A stretch of 64,000 bases of DNA from Roseibium aggregatum IAM 12614 (GTDB taxonomy: Bacteria; Pseudomonadota; Alphaproteobacteria; Rhizobiales; Stappiaceae). The notes under the pieces are model-generated. The model had not been told where the DNA came from. It saw nothing but the letters and a program-made list of their open reading frames with translations, and made no database searches. Positions 33,743 to 42,830 of this stretch are shown piece after piece (the first letter of the stretch is position 1; every line of letters begins with the position of its first letter). The stretch spans positions 147,393 through 211,392 of the forward strand of contig NZ_AAUW01000012.1 in NCBI RefSeq assembly GCF_000168975.1. Direction: 5' to 3'. The position numbers and the translations under genes are program-made.

Positions 33743-35235
33743 CCCGTCCCAACATCCTGTTGATCACCGCGGACCAGTGGCGGGGCGATTGCCTCGGTAC
33801 CGTTGGTCACCCGGTTGTCCAGACGCCGAACCTTGATGCCTTCGCCGAAACGGCAACCGTCTTCGAGCAGCACTATGCGGCAACGGCTCCCTGCTCCCCC
33901 GCTCGAGCATCGCTCTACACAGGGCTCTACCAGATGAACCACCGGGTCGTCTGGAACGGGGCGCCACTGGACGACCGGTTCGATAACATCGCCCGTGCCG
34001 CCCGCCGGGCCGGATATACGCCGACACTGTTCGGCTATACCGACACCTCGCCGGACCCGCGCCTGCATCATCCGAACGACCCCGTACTGTCAACCTACGA
34101 AGGTGTTCTGCCCGGCTTCTGGGTGCGTCAGCCCCTGGCTGAGGACGACAAGCCCTGGCTGTCCTGGATGGCCGCACGCGGTCACGATCCGGCTGGTTTT
34201 TCGACCATCCATCACGTGGAACCGGAAGACGGGGAAAAGGTCAGCCTCCGACCGGCCCGATACGCCAAAGACGAAACCCAGACTGCCTTCCTGACGGATG
34301 CCTTCCTCACCTGGCTCGGCGAGCAGGACGAAGACCGGCCGTGGATGGCCCACGTCTCCTTTCTCCGCCCACACCCGCCAATTGCCGTCCCCGCCCCCTA
34401 TAACGCTCTCTACGATCCCGAGGACAGCCGCGACTTTTCAGGCGCGCCGACCGCTGCCGACGAAGCTTCATTCCACCCCTTGGTGGCGGCCCTGCAGGAT
34501 TATCAGCAGCTTGGCACGCACATGCCGGGCACTTCGGCCTTCGTCCGCGATCTGACCCGGCGCGACCTGAAGCGGCTTCGTGCGCTTTACTACGGCATGA
34601 TCACCGAAGTTGACGCGCAGCTCGGCCGGATTTTTGGGGCGCTGAACAAACTCGACAACACGCTGATCATCTTCACCTCCGATCATGCGGAAATGATGGG
34701 AGACCACTGGATGCTCGGCAAAGGCGGGTTTTATCGCGAGAGCTACCACATCCCCCTGATGATCCGCGCACCGGGAGGCGTCGGCGCGAACCGGGTCTCC
34801 GCCTTCACCTCCTCGACCGATATTTTTCCCACCCTGCTGGATCTGCTGGACATCGCCCCCGAGCACACCCCGGACGGCGCAAGCTTGATACCGTATCTTT
34901 CCGGCCAAACGCCGCTCTCCTGGCGCGATGCCGCCTTGTGGGAATTCGACTACCGGCAGTTTCTGAAAAAATGGCCAGATAAGTTTCCGGCATCTGCCCA
35001 CGAGGGCTCATCGGCTGCCCTTTGCCGGCTTGGCCCGGAGTGGCAGTTCGTGCATTTTTCCGGGTTGCCGAACATTCTCATGAAGGCGGCGCCCACGCAG
35101 GGTGTTCCGGTCAACGAGGCGCTCCGGAATCCGGAAAAGGTCATTGCCGATCTTGACGCGTTGCTGAGCGCCAGAATGCGCCACAACGACGAAACGCTGG
35201 CCCGCACCCTAGTCTGGGACTACTACCGGGAATAG
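33739..35235 (+). CDS. Sulfatase-family hydrolase, probable phosphonate monoester hydrolase
   Basis: 498 residues of the alkaline phosphatase superfamily, without signal peptide, so cytoplasmic. N-terminal metal site PNILLITADQWRGDCLG; formylglycine motif APCSPARAS with C52 as the residue to be converted; second metal site IIFTSDHAEMMGDHWMLGKG. Both arylsulfatases and phosphonate monoester/phosphodiester hydrolases share these motifs. Its start overlaps the phnX stop (ATGA), so it is the last cistron of the phosphonate operon. That context favours hydrolysis of a phosphonate ester after import. Formylglycine maturation would need an FGE or equivalent encoded elsewhere. Confidence 0.85.
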   Translation: MTRPNILLITADQWRGDCLGTVGHPVVQTPNLDAFAETATVFEQHYAATAPCSPARASLYTGLYQMNHRVVWNGAPLDDRFDNIARAARRAGYTPTLFGYTDTSPDPRLHHPNDPVLSTYEGVLPGFWVRQPLAEDDKPWLSWMAARGHDPAGFSTIHHVEPEDGEKVSLRPARYAKDETQTAFLTDAFLTWLGEQDEDRPWMAHVSFLRPHPPIAVPAPYNALYDPEDSRDFSGAPTAADEASFHPLVAALQDYQQLGTHMPGTSAFVRDLTRRDLKRLRALYYGMITEVDAQLGRIFGALNKLDNTLIIFTSDHAEMMGDHWMLGKGGFYRESYHIPLMIRAPGGVGANRVSAFTSSTDIFPTLLDLLDIAPEHTPDGASLIPYLSGQTPLSWRDAALWEFDYRQFLKKWPDKFPASAHEGSSAALCRLGPEWQFVHFSGLPNILMKAAPTQGVPVNEALRNPEKVIADLDALLSARMRHNDETLARTLVWDYYRE

Positions 35236-35313
35236 GGCGAACTTTCGCCGTTCCTCTTAGGGCCGCATTAAGCGGGGAGCAGCAAAATGAGCCCTCCACG
35301 AGGGCGTTGAGGC

Positions 35314-36141
35314 ATGCAGACGACAATGCGGAGCAATCGACGGTTTAGATTTGCAGGACGGTTATGTCTGCGCGCCATCGCCCTTGCTGCCGTCGCGCTG
35401 TTCTGGCTCAAACCGGCATCTGCCGCCGCAATCGAACTCAAGGTCATCGACTCGGCAGATGCCCCCTGGACGTCCATCGGCCGTGTCAACTTTGCCGGTT
35501 TCAAGTCTACAGCCATGTGCACCGGAACGCTGATCGCACCCGATCTCGTGCTCACCGCCGCCCATTGCCTTTACAACAGATCGACAGGCAGACCGTTGCC
35601 GGTTGACGACCTCCTGTTCATCGCCGGTGTTCGCCGGGACGAATACTCTGCCCGCCTGGTTCCCGCTTGCGCAATCACGGCGCAAGGCTTTGAGCCGGCG
35701 CCGAAACCCAAACTGCGGGACCTCCACAAGGATGTCGCCCTCATAGTGCTCAAAGAACCAAGCACACTGCCGCCCGTTCCGGTTCTGGCTCCGGAAGAAG
35801 CCGCGATACTGACCAAGGAGACAAGATTTCAATCCGCGGGCTATCGCCGCAGCCGCCGTTTCCTGCCTACTGTAGTGCCTGCCTGCCGCGTGCTGGGCAC
35901 GACGGAGGAAACTTGGGTGACGGATTGCGCGTCGGAAGCAGGCGCGTCTGGTGGGCCGCTTCTGGTCGAAACGCCGAACGGGCTCCGGGTTGCCGGTATC
36001 ATGTCTGCCAGGATCGATGATATCCGTTCGGCCATTGTGCCTTTCCATGCATGGCAGGAACTTCTGGCCAACCCACGCTGTCCAGCGCAGAGCGCTCTCG
36101 AAGCCCCCGCCCTCAGATCATCTCTGGATGCGGACGACTGA
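35314..36141 (+). CDS. Secreted trypsin-like serine protease
   Basis: 275 residues. The N terminus has an arginine-rich segment then a hydrophobic stretch ([20 protein letters not shown]), a signal peptide. The catalytic triad is visible: H84 (LTAAHCLYN), D140 (KDVALIVL) and S212 ([10 protein letters not shown]), with cysteines placed for disulfides (C69/C85, C191/C205). It is an S1-family enzyme of the periplasm or outside. An alternative ATG lies at 35326. It is preceded by 78 noncoding bases after the phosphonate operon and is probably a separate unit. Its substrate is unknown. Confidence 0.87.
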   Translation: MQTTMRSNRRFRFAGRLCLRAIALAAVALFWLKPASAAAIELKVIDSADAPWTSIGRVNFAGFKSTAMCTGTLIAPDLVLTAAHCLYNRSTGRPLPVDDLLFIAGVRRDEYSARLVPACAITAQGFEPAPKPKLRDLHKDVALIVLKEPSTLPPVPVLAPEEAAILTKETRFQSAGYRRSRRFLPTVVPACRVLGTTEETWVTDCASEAGASGGPLLVETPNGLRVAGIMSARIDDIRSAIVPFHAWQELLANPRCPAQSALEAPALRSSLDADD

Positions 36142-36308
36142 CGCCCGTCCGGCGTGCGGAGATAATCCGGACCGAAAAACAAATTTTATCTGCACCTCTG
36201 CCTGTCACCCGGTTATGGTGCTACTCCCGTAAGTTCGGCCAGGAGCCTTTTCGCAACGCGAGCGGTTTTCCGGCCGGCAGACTGCAAGACGCAAAGACTT
36301 CCCGGCTC

Positions 36309-37118
36309 ATGTACCAATCCGCGCCTCCTAACAGTGCCGAACACTTCCGTCCGGTTTCCACCGACAAGCTTGCCTTTGTTGCCAGCGACACGGAGGAAGC
36401 GCTCAAGGCACAGGAAGATCTGTCCGCCCGATACGGCAACGTTCCCGTGGCTGAGGCCGATGTTATCGTGGCGCTTGGCGGTGATGGCCTGATGCTGCAA
36501 ACGCTTCACAGGCACATGGGCAGCGGCAAGCCGATCTATGGCATGAATCGTGGCTCCGTCGGCTTTCTGATGAACGAATACCGGGAATTCGACCTGAAGG
36601 ACCGGCTGGCTTTGGCCGACATCACGACGATCCGGCCCCTGGAAATGACGGCAACGACCGCAAACGGCATTCATCATGCGCTGGCCATCAATGAAGTTTC
36701 ATTGCTGCGCCAGACGTCGCAGGCCGCCCGGCTGCGCATATCCGTTGATGGGCGTGTCCGGCTGGAAGAACTTGTATGCGACGGCATCATCGTCGCCACC
36801 CCGGCCGGAAGCACCGCCTACAATCTTTCAGCCCACGGGCCGATCCTGCCGATCACCGCCCAATTGCTTGCGCTCACCCCCATCAGCGCCTTCCGGCCAC
36901 GGCGCTGGCGCGGCGCTATTCTGCCCAATGGGGCAAAGGTCGACATCGAGATACTGGATCCCTTCAAACGCCCGGTCAGCGCGTCGGCGGACCACACCGA
37001 AATCCGTGATGTGACTCATGTCGCGGTGCGTGAGGCGGCAGAGGCGGAAGGTGTGATCATGTTCGATTCCGATCACGGCTGGGACGAGCGCATCCTCACA
37101 GAAATGTTCCGCTATTAG
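36309..37118 (+). CDS. nadK: NAD kinase
   Basis: 269 residues. It phosphorylates NAD to NADP in the cytoplasm. The GGDG motif ([12 protein letters not shown], 57-60), the NE motif (INEVSLLRQ) and the [14 protein letters not shown] motif are present and well spaced. ATG at 36309 gives a length normal for alphaproteobacterial NadK; the frame is open farther upstream into the protease gene region without family resemblance. The upstream gap (36142-36308) has no clear promoter that I can name. Confidence 0.95.
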   Translation: MYQSAPPNSAEHFRPVSTDKLAFVASDTEEALKAQEDLSARYGNVPVAEADVIVALGGDGLMLQTLHRHMGSGKPIYGMNRGSVGFLMNEYREFDLKDRLALADITTIRPLEMTATTANGIHHALAINEVSLLRQTSQAARLRISVDGRVRLEELVCDGIIVATPAGSTAYNLSAHGPILPITAQLLALTPISAFRPRRWRGAILPNGAKVDIEILDPFKRPVSASADHTEIRDVTHVAVREAAEAEGVIMFDSDHGWDERILTEMFRY

Positions 37119-37262
37119 GTTCAAGGCGTCCTCGCGGAAAGACCCTGTTAAGTATGATTGCCGATACTGCGGGGCGCAGGCTCCGGCAAACGGTAGTCAA
37201 GAGACGCCGCTTGCGCGCTCTCAAGGCCGGACCAAGCCAGGATAAAGAGGACATTTGCCGTC

Positions 37263-37787
37263 ATGGCCGACACTGCCAAGGACCAGGAATATGAAATCTT
37301 GTCCCCGCCATCGGACTTGCGCAGCAAGGTTCGGGAGCTGACACCCCGTGAGGCGAAAAAATTCGATCCGGTCAAGGCTGCGGAAGCCGCACTGGCACGC
37401 TTGTCCTCCCACTTCGGAACCTGGATGGACAACGAAAGCGCCACCCTGCTTCGCGCCTGGGAAACCGTTCGGGCCGAAGGACTGAACGACGAAACCCTGG
37501 CTGGCCTTTTTCAGGCCGCGCACAACATCAAGGGCCAGGCCCTGACGCTCGGCTTTCCCCTGGTCGGCGAGGTAGCTGCCAGCTTCTGTCATCTGATTGA
37601 AACCGTGCCTTCCCCCGACAAGCTGCCCCTGTCTCTTGTCGAACGCTACGTCGAAGCCATTCGCGCCATGGTGGCCGAAGGGGCCAAGGACGAAGCCAAC
37701 AAGACCGGTGTCGAACTGCTGAAAACCCTGCAAGGGGTTACCGAAGAATATCTGGCACAGTTCCCGCCGAAACAGGACGAAACCTGA
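37263..37787 (+). CDS. Hpt (histidine phosphotransfer) domain protein
   Basis: 174 residues. The C-terminal ~120 residues form an Hpt four-helix bundle with the phosphorylatable histidine H87 in LFQAAHNIKGQALTLGF. The N-terminal ~35 residues are charged and probably flexible. It would relay phosphate between a hybrid kinase and a response regulator; no partner is encoded nearby, so it is an orphan. It lies 144 bases after nadK and about 107 before the first caspase-like gene. Confidence 0.85.
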   Translation: MADTAKDQEYEILSPPSDLRSKVRELTPREAKKFDPVKAAEAALARLSSHFGTWMDNESATLLRAWETVRAEGLNDETLAGLFQAAHNIKGQALTLGFPLVGEVAASFCHLIETVPSPDKLPLSLVERYVEAIRAMVAEGAKDEANKTGVELLKTLQGVTEEYLAQFPPKQDET

Positions 37788-37894
37788 CCGGCCACCAGAT
37801 CGTTCTTGAACGGCATTTCTGCCGCAAGGTCAAAGAGTTGATTGACACAGAATTCAGCCGCGCATAGCATCCCGGTTATTCATGGAGAATGGCC

Positions 37895-39646
37895 GTGAAA
37901 CAATTATTCTGTTTCTTTTTTCTTTTATTGCTGTCTTTGACTTCCGCACATGCCGAACGAAGAGTGGCACTTGTCATTGGCAACTCCGGCTACGCCAACG
38001 TCGCAGAGTTGAAGAACCCCTACAACGATGCACAGGGCATGTCGGAAAAACTGGAGGACCTCGGGTTCGATGTCGTTACCGGCCTCGACCTGAGCCTGAG
38101 GGACATGCGCCAGACGGTGCGTGCCTTCATCAAGAAGCTCGACAGCGCGGATCTTGCCCTGTTCTTCTATGCAGGCCACGGCATTCAGGTAAATGGCGAG
38201 AATTATCTCGTCCCCGTCGACGCCCAGCTCGATACCCATCTCGACCTGGACTTCGAAACGCTGCCCGCAAACCTCGTGTTGAATGCCATGGAGCAGAGCA
38301 CGAAGGTGAACCTGGTCTTTCTGGATGCGTGCCGGAACAATCCCTTCACAGAGAACCTTGCCCGGTCCATGGGAACGCGATCAAGCGCTGTTGGCAGAGG
38401 CCTTGCGAAGATCGGCTCCGGGGTCGGCTCCCTCATTTCCTTTGCCACGCAGCCTGGCAATGTCGCGCTTGACGGCGATGGGAAGAACAGCCCCTTCACT
38501 TCTGCCCTTATCAAGCATCTCGGCACCCCCGGTCAGGACATCACGCGCGACCTCGTGATGGTGCGCCGCGATGTTCTGGAGGCGACCAAAGGCCAACAGG
38601 TCCCGTGGGACAATTCTTCGCTGACAGGTGAAGTCATCCTGAAAGCCATGGAAGTAGTCGAACCGCCGGAAGAAAAGAAACCGACGATCAACCCGCAGAT
38701 CGAGCTGACCTATTGGGACAGCATCAAGTCCGGGCAGAATGCGGCCTATTTCGAGACCTATCTGTCTCGCTATCCGGAAGGCCAGTTCGCTGATATCGCC
38801 CGGATCCGGATCGATGAAATCAAGGCAAAGGCTGAAAGCGACAAGGTCAGGCAGGCGAAACCGGACACCACGGCTGAAATCACTTACTGGCAGACGATCC
38901 AGAATTCGACGCGGACGGAGATGTTCGAGAGTTATCTCGGCAGATACCCGAACGGCATCTATGCCGACCTTGCCCAACTGAAAATCCAGTCAATCAAAAG
39001 TCAGGCGGAAGCTGAAGCGCGTCGCAAGGCCCAGGTTGAGGCAGAAGCCCAGACCATCGCGTCTGCAGCGAGTTCCTCGCCCGAAAGAACGGCGACCAAG
39101 CTGGATGACGAAATCACCGTTGCTGCTTTGACGCCTGACGAAAAACTACCAACCGCGTCGCCAGCCCCGGTGACGTTGTTGTCGCCTGAAGAGCTGGCAA
39201 CGGCTCTCCAGACCGAACTCAACCGTGTCGGCTGTTCGGTTGGCCGGGTTGATGGCGACTGGGGTAACAGAAGCCGTCAGGCACTACGAACCTATGGCCG
39301 CGAAGCCGGCATTGATCTGGCCTCGCTCGACCCGGATCCGGCGATCCTGGATCAGCTCAAGAAATCGACCGGACGCGTTTGCCCGCTGACCTGTGGACGG
39401 AACCAGGAACTCAAGAACGGCCGCTGTGTCGCAACCAGAAAGCCTGAACCCTCCGACAACAGCACAAAGCCGAGCACCAAAACCAAAACCGCCGACAGTT
39501 GCCCGAACAACCCGACTGTTTATGGCAACAAGGTCATCGGCAGGGTGCCCGGCGTCGGACGACAGACCTTGACGCACCCATGCGGCAGAAAGCTTGCCTG
39601 CAAAGGCTCGAAAGCAAGCTGGATATTGACCTGCAATTGGCTTTAA
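37895..39646 (+). CDS. Secreted caspase-like (peptidase C14) protein, first of a tandem pair
   Basis: 583 residues. Signal peptide at 1-20 (ending TSAHA), caspase domain ~22-250 with the His/Cys dyad H95 (FFYAGHGIQVNGENYLVP) and C146 (VFLDACRNNPF). The middle contains two similar ~45-residue repeats (NPQIELTYWDSI... and TAEITYWQTIQN...). A peptidoglycan-binding-like segment (LATALQTELNRVGCSVGRVD) and a cysteine-rich tail (CPLTCGRNQELKNGRC) follow. I chose GTG at 37895: GGAGA lies 6 bases upstream and the paralogue 163 bases downstream also starts with GTG after GGAGA, giving both proteins exactly 583 residues. The ATG at 37889 is too close to the ribosome site. Role unknown. Confidence 0.87.
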   Translation: MKQLFCFFFLLLLSLTSAHAERRVALVIGNSGYANVAELKNPYNDAQGMSEKLEDLGFDVVTGLDLSLRDMRQTVRAFIKKLDSADLALFFYAGHGIQVNGENYLVPVDAQLDTHLDLDFETLPANLVLNAMEQSTKVNLVFLDACRNNPFTENLARSMGTRSSAVGRGLAKIGSGVGSLISFATQPGNVALDGDGKNSPFTSALIKHLGTPGQDITRDLVMVRRDVLEATKGQQVPWDNSSLTGEVILKAMEVVEPPEEKKPTINPQIELTYWDSIKSGQNAAYFETYLSRYPEGQFADIARIRIDEIKAKAESDKVRQAKPDTTAEITYWQTIQNSTRTEMFESYLGRYPNGIYADLAQLKIQSIKSQAEAEARRKAQVEAEAQTIASAASSSPERTATKLDDEITVAALTPDEKLPTASPAPVTLLSPEELATALQTELNRVGCSVGRVDGDWGNRSRQALRTYGREAGIDLASLDPDPAILDQLKKSTGRVCPLTCGRNQELKNGRCVATRKPEPSDNSTKPSTKTKTADSCPNNPTVYGNKVIGRVPGVGRQTLTHPCGRKLACKGSKASWILTCNWL

Positions 39647-39808
39647 CCGATCGGTCGAAGCTTGATTGAAAAACGTTCGAAGTTGAAATGTTCCGGCGAG
39701 CGCGTGATCTGAATTACGATCCCGGCTCGCCGAAGTGCCCTGAGGGAGTGTCGATGGCATTGTTTTGCTCACCAACTCCCGAGAGCCGGTAGGTCTGGAG
39801 AACCGCCT

Positions 39809-41560
39809 GTGAAGCAGATACTTGCATGCCTGTTGCTTCTTGTGTTTGCCGCAAGCGCGGCACATGCCGAACGCCGTGTGGCGCTTGTGATCGGCAATTC
39901 CGGTTATGAACATGTCACCAAGCTCACCAATCCCGACAACGATGCCAAGGGCATGGCCGAAAAACTGGCAAGTCTGGATTTCGAGGTCGTGACCGGCACC
40001 GATCTGTCGCTTCGGGACATGCGAAAGACCGTGCGGGAGTTCATCGCCAAACTCGAAGGCGCGGATCTCGCCCTTTTCTTCTACGCCGGCCATGGTCTGC
40101 AGGTGAATGGCGAGAACTATCTGGTGCCGATCGACGCCCAACTGAGTTCCTACGTCGATCTTGAATTCGAGGCGATGCCGGCAAATCTTGTTCTCAATGC
40201 CATGGAGCATTCCACCAAGGTCAACCTGGTATTCCTAGACGCCTGCCGGAACAATCCGCTGGCTGAAAATCTGGCACGATCCATGGGCACCCGCTCCGGC
40301 TCTGTTGGCCGGGGTCTTGCCAAAATCGGCTCCGGCGTCGGCTCTCTGATTTCCTTTGCCACCCAGCCAGGCAACGTCGCGCTTGATGGCGAAGGCAAGA
40401 ACAGCCCCTTCACCACGGCCCTGCTAAAACATCTCGGCACCCCCGGACAGGATATTACCCGAGATCTCGTGATGGTTCGCCGGGATGTGCTGGAGGCAAC
40501 CAAGGGTCAGCAGGTGCCTTGGGACAATTCCTCGCTGACAGGCGAAGTCATCCTCAAACAGCTTGAGATGGTACAGCCTGCCGAACCCGAAAAGCCCGCG
40601 ATCAACCCGCAAATCGAACTGGCCTACTGGGATTCAATCAAATCTGCCGAATCCATCGCCTATTTCGAGACCTACCTTAACCGCTACCCGGACGGCCAGT
40701 TTGCCGATATCGCCCGGATCCGGATCGATGAGCTCAAGATACGCGGCGAGGCGGAAGCCGCCCGCAACGCGAAACCCGACACCTCCGCTGAAATCGCTTT
40801 CTGGCAATCGATCCAGAACGCCACCCGGCCGGAAATGTATGAAACCTATCTGGAGCAATATCCGGAGGGGATATACGCCAAACTTGCAAGGCTGAAGATA
40901 TCGTCGCTTGAACAGCAGGCGGAAGCGGCAGCTACTGCCGCCGCTGCGGCAAAGGCAGCCAAGGCCGCGGAAGCCGCCAACCCCACGCCCCCTGCGCAGG
41001 AGACAACGGTTGCCGCCCTGACCCAGCAGGAGACCGTATCAACCGCCCCGCCAACGGAAATTGCACCTTCAAGCAGTCGCTCACTTTCGCCTGAAGAACT
41101 AGCTACAGCAATGCAGACGGAACTGAACCGCCTCGGGTGTTCGGTTGGACGTGTTGACGGCGACTGGGGGAACCGCAGCCGGCAGGCGTTGAGAACATTT
41201 GGCAAGGAAGCGGGTGTCGAACTTGCGTCGCTGGACCCGGACGAAACCATACTTGACCGCCTGAAACAGTCGACAGGCCGTGTTTGCCCACTGACATGCG
41301 GCCGAAACCAGGAACTGAAGAACGGCAAGTGCATCGCCGTGCGTCAGGAGACGCCGTCAAAATCAAATGAAAAGTCGACCTCAAGCAAGACGGCACAATC
41401 AAGCGGCGCTTGCCCGGCCGATCCCACAGACTCGTCCAGAAGGCTGGTCAGTTTCAACTATAGGCAGATAACCGCTGTTGCGACACATCCGTGCGGGCGA
41501 CAGGTGGTTTGCAACAAGCCGCAGAGCAACGTTCATCCGTTCAAATGTTTCTGGAAGTAA
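39809..41560 (+). CDS. Secreted caspase-like (peptidase C14) protein, second of a tandem pair
   Basis: 583 residues, a close paralogue of the preceding gene throughout. Signal peptide 1-20 (ending SAAHA), H95 and C146 in the same positions, the same duplicated middle repeats (IELAYWDSIKS and AEIAFWQSIQN), an Ala-rich spacer (~375-400) absent from the first copy, then the same LATAMQTELNRLGCSVGRVD segment and Cys-rich tail. It starts with GTG behind GGAGA. The gap between the two genes (39647-39808) could hold its own promoter. Divergence is strongest in the spacer and the last ~60 residues, so the two may recognise different partners. Confidence 0.87.
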   Translation: MKQILACLLLLVFAASAAHAERRVALVIGNSGYEHVTKLTNPDNDAKGMAEKLASLDFEVVTGTDLSLRDMRKTVREFIAKLEGADLALFFYAGHGLQVNGENYLVPIDAQLSSYVDLEFEAMPANLVLNAMEHSTKVNLVFLDACRNNPLAENLARSMGTRSGSVGRGLAKIGSGVGSLISFATQPGNVALDGEGKNSPFTTALLKHLGTPGQDITRDLVMVRRDVLEATKGQQVPWDNSSLTGEVILKQLEMVQPAEPEKPAINPQIELAYWDSIKSAESIAYFETYLNRYPDGQFADIARIRIDELKIRGEAEAARNAKPDTSAEIAFWQSIQNATRPEMYETYLEQYPEGIYAKLARLKISSLEQQAEAAATAAAAAKAAKAAEAANPTPPAQETTVAALTQQETVSTAPPTEIAPSSSRSLSPEELATAMQTELNRLGCSVGRVDGDWGNRSRQALRTFGKEAGVELASLDPDETILDRLKQSTGRVCPLTCGRNQELKNGKCIAVRQETPSKSNEKSTSSKTAQSSGACPADPTDSSRRLVSFNYRQITAVATHPCGRQVVCNKPQSNVHPFKCFWK

Positions 41561-41583
41561 TCCGCTAAGAGGTGGACAGCGGC

Positions 41584-42738
41584 CTAAGCGGCCGCCGTCA
41601 CCTGAAGTCCGCCGTTCTTCACCAGAAGCCTCGCTTCCAGGCGCGCAACGTCGATGGCGAAGCGGCGCAGGAACGCGGTGACGTCTTCATCGGCGCCCAG
41701 GGCACCGTCCTGCATTTCCGAAAGCAGCGTTTCCGTCAGCATGCGGGCTTCGTCCAGTGCCAGATCGTAGGTGAAATCGGCATCCGCCTGCCGGGCAATA
41801 TCGATGGCCAGCAGGAAGGCCTGGTGCGCCCGTAGAGGCAGGCCGGCCTTGCGGAGCATGGCTTGCAGCGCCGACCGGCGAACCGTCACCAGAAGCTTGC
41901 ACAGCCTCGGCAGCGGCACCTGGCCCAGATTGGCAAGAGCAGCAGCGAAAAACCGCAGGCGGCCACAGCAGACGGCACGCAGCAACAAGCGCGTGGTCAG
42001 CTTGCCGTTGATCCGCAGATGCTCGACGAATTCCGGCAGATCGTCCACACCGGCTTCCAGAGCCAGCCGCAGCACGACCTTGTCCTCCGCATCGCTCAGG
42101 AAAGTGTGGCGCTGATTTTCCGGAACCCGCTCCAGCACGATCGGATGATCGTCCAGATTCTGCGCAAGCCGCATCAGCAACTGGTAGCGCGTGGTCAGCG
42201 GCAGATCTCGGGTTTTGAGAAGCTGATCGCACAGATCCGGCCGGTCCTCGAACCTTTGCGCGATACGCAGAAGCGAAGACTGCAGAATACGCGCGCTCCT
42301 GTTTTCCAGAAGCCGCCTGCACGCCTGCTCGCAGCCGACCTCGCAGATGGCGGCGCACACCGATGCCGGCAGGCCTTCGCGCGAGGCAATGGCGCATTGA
42401 ACGGCGTCGCTGCCTTCGGCAAGAAGGTCGACCAGCTCGACTTCCGTCAGAATGGGGGAGTGTTTCAGAACAGGCAAAGCCACTTCGTCGACATCGCTTG
42501 CAAGGCAGCGCACGACATGACCGGGAGCGTAGGCGCTCGACGCAAGCAGGTTCGCGATCGCCTTGCGGACGGCGCGGCTGGGATCGTCGAGAAGTATCGT
42601 CAGGGCTGCTGCCATGCTGATCTGTTCCTGGCTGCCCGGTTCGGCTGCCAAATAACGTTCCGCGAATTCTTGCGCGGCCCGTATATCCAAGGAGCGCTCG
42701 TCAACTTCGTTCAGAGGGTGAAAGTCGTGTGCATTCAT
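41584..42738 (-). CDS. DUF2336 domain protein
   Basis: 384 residues, almost entirely helical, with no signal peptide or membrane span, matching the DUF2336 family common in alphaproteobacteria (LTILLDDPSRAVRKAIANLL near the start). The repeats look HEAT-like. Function is unknown; family members are often near motility or envelope genes. It converges on the second caspase gene with 23 bases between stops. A CtrA-like box with one mismatch lies upstream at 42790-42805. It is 92 bases downstream of the transglycosylase gene on the same strand and could be its second cistron. Confidence 0.8.
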   Translation of the reverse strand: MNAHDFHPLNEVDERSLDIRAAQEFAERYLAAEPGSQEQISMAAALTILLDDPSRAVRKAIANLLASSAYAPGHVVRCLASDVDEVALPVLKHSPILTEVELVDLLAEGSDAVQCAIASREGLPASVCAAICEVGCEQACRRLLENRSARILQSSLLRIAQRFEDRPDLCDQLLKTRDLPLTTRYQLLMRLAQNLDDHPIVLERVPENQRHTFLSDAEDKVVLRLALEAGVDDLPEFVEHLRINGKLTTRLLLRAVCCGRLRFFAAALANLGQVPLPRLCKLLVTVRRSALQAMLRKAGLPLRAHQAFLLAIDIARQADADFTYDLALDEARMLTETLLSEMQDGALGADEDVTAFLRRFAIDVARLEARLLVKNGGLQVTAAA

Positions 42739-42789
42739 GGCGGTAAAACAATCTTCCCAAGTGTCGACTGTAAGTCTGACATCAAAGGC

Positions 42790-42805
42790 TTAACGATCGG
42801 TTCAC
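42790..42805 (-). promoter_or_regulatory. CtrA-like box upstream of the DUF2336 gene (one mismatch)
   Basis: TTAACGATCGGTTCAC fits TTAA-N7-TTAAC with one mismatch, 52-67 bases before the DUF2336 start codon. Supported mainly by the perfect box at the neighbouring transglycosylase gene. Confidence 0.4.
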
Positions 42806-42830
42806 CATAATTTTGCCAGGTTCTCCGGCT

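Noticed and set aside
37882..38472. Alternative plus-strand frame starting at the ATG at 37882, ahead of the first caspase gene
   Set aside because: It is out of frame with the caspase-like protein and lacks any domain; the GTG start at 37895 is supported by the paralogue.
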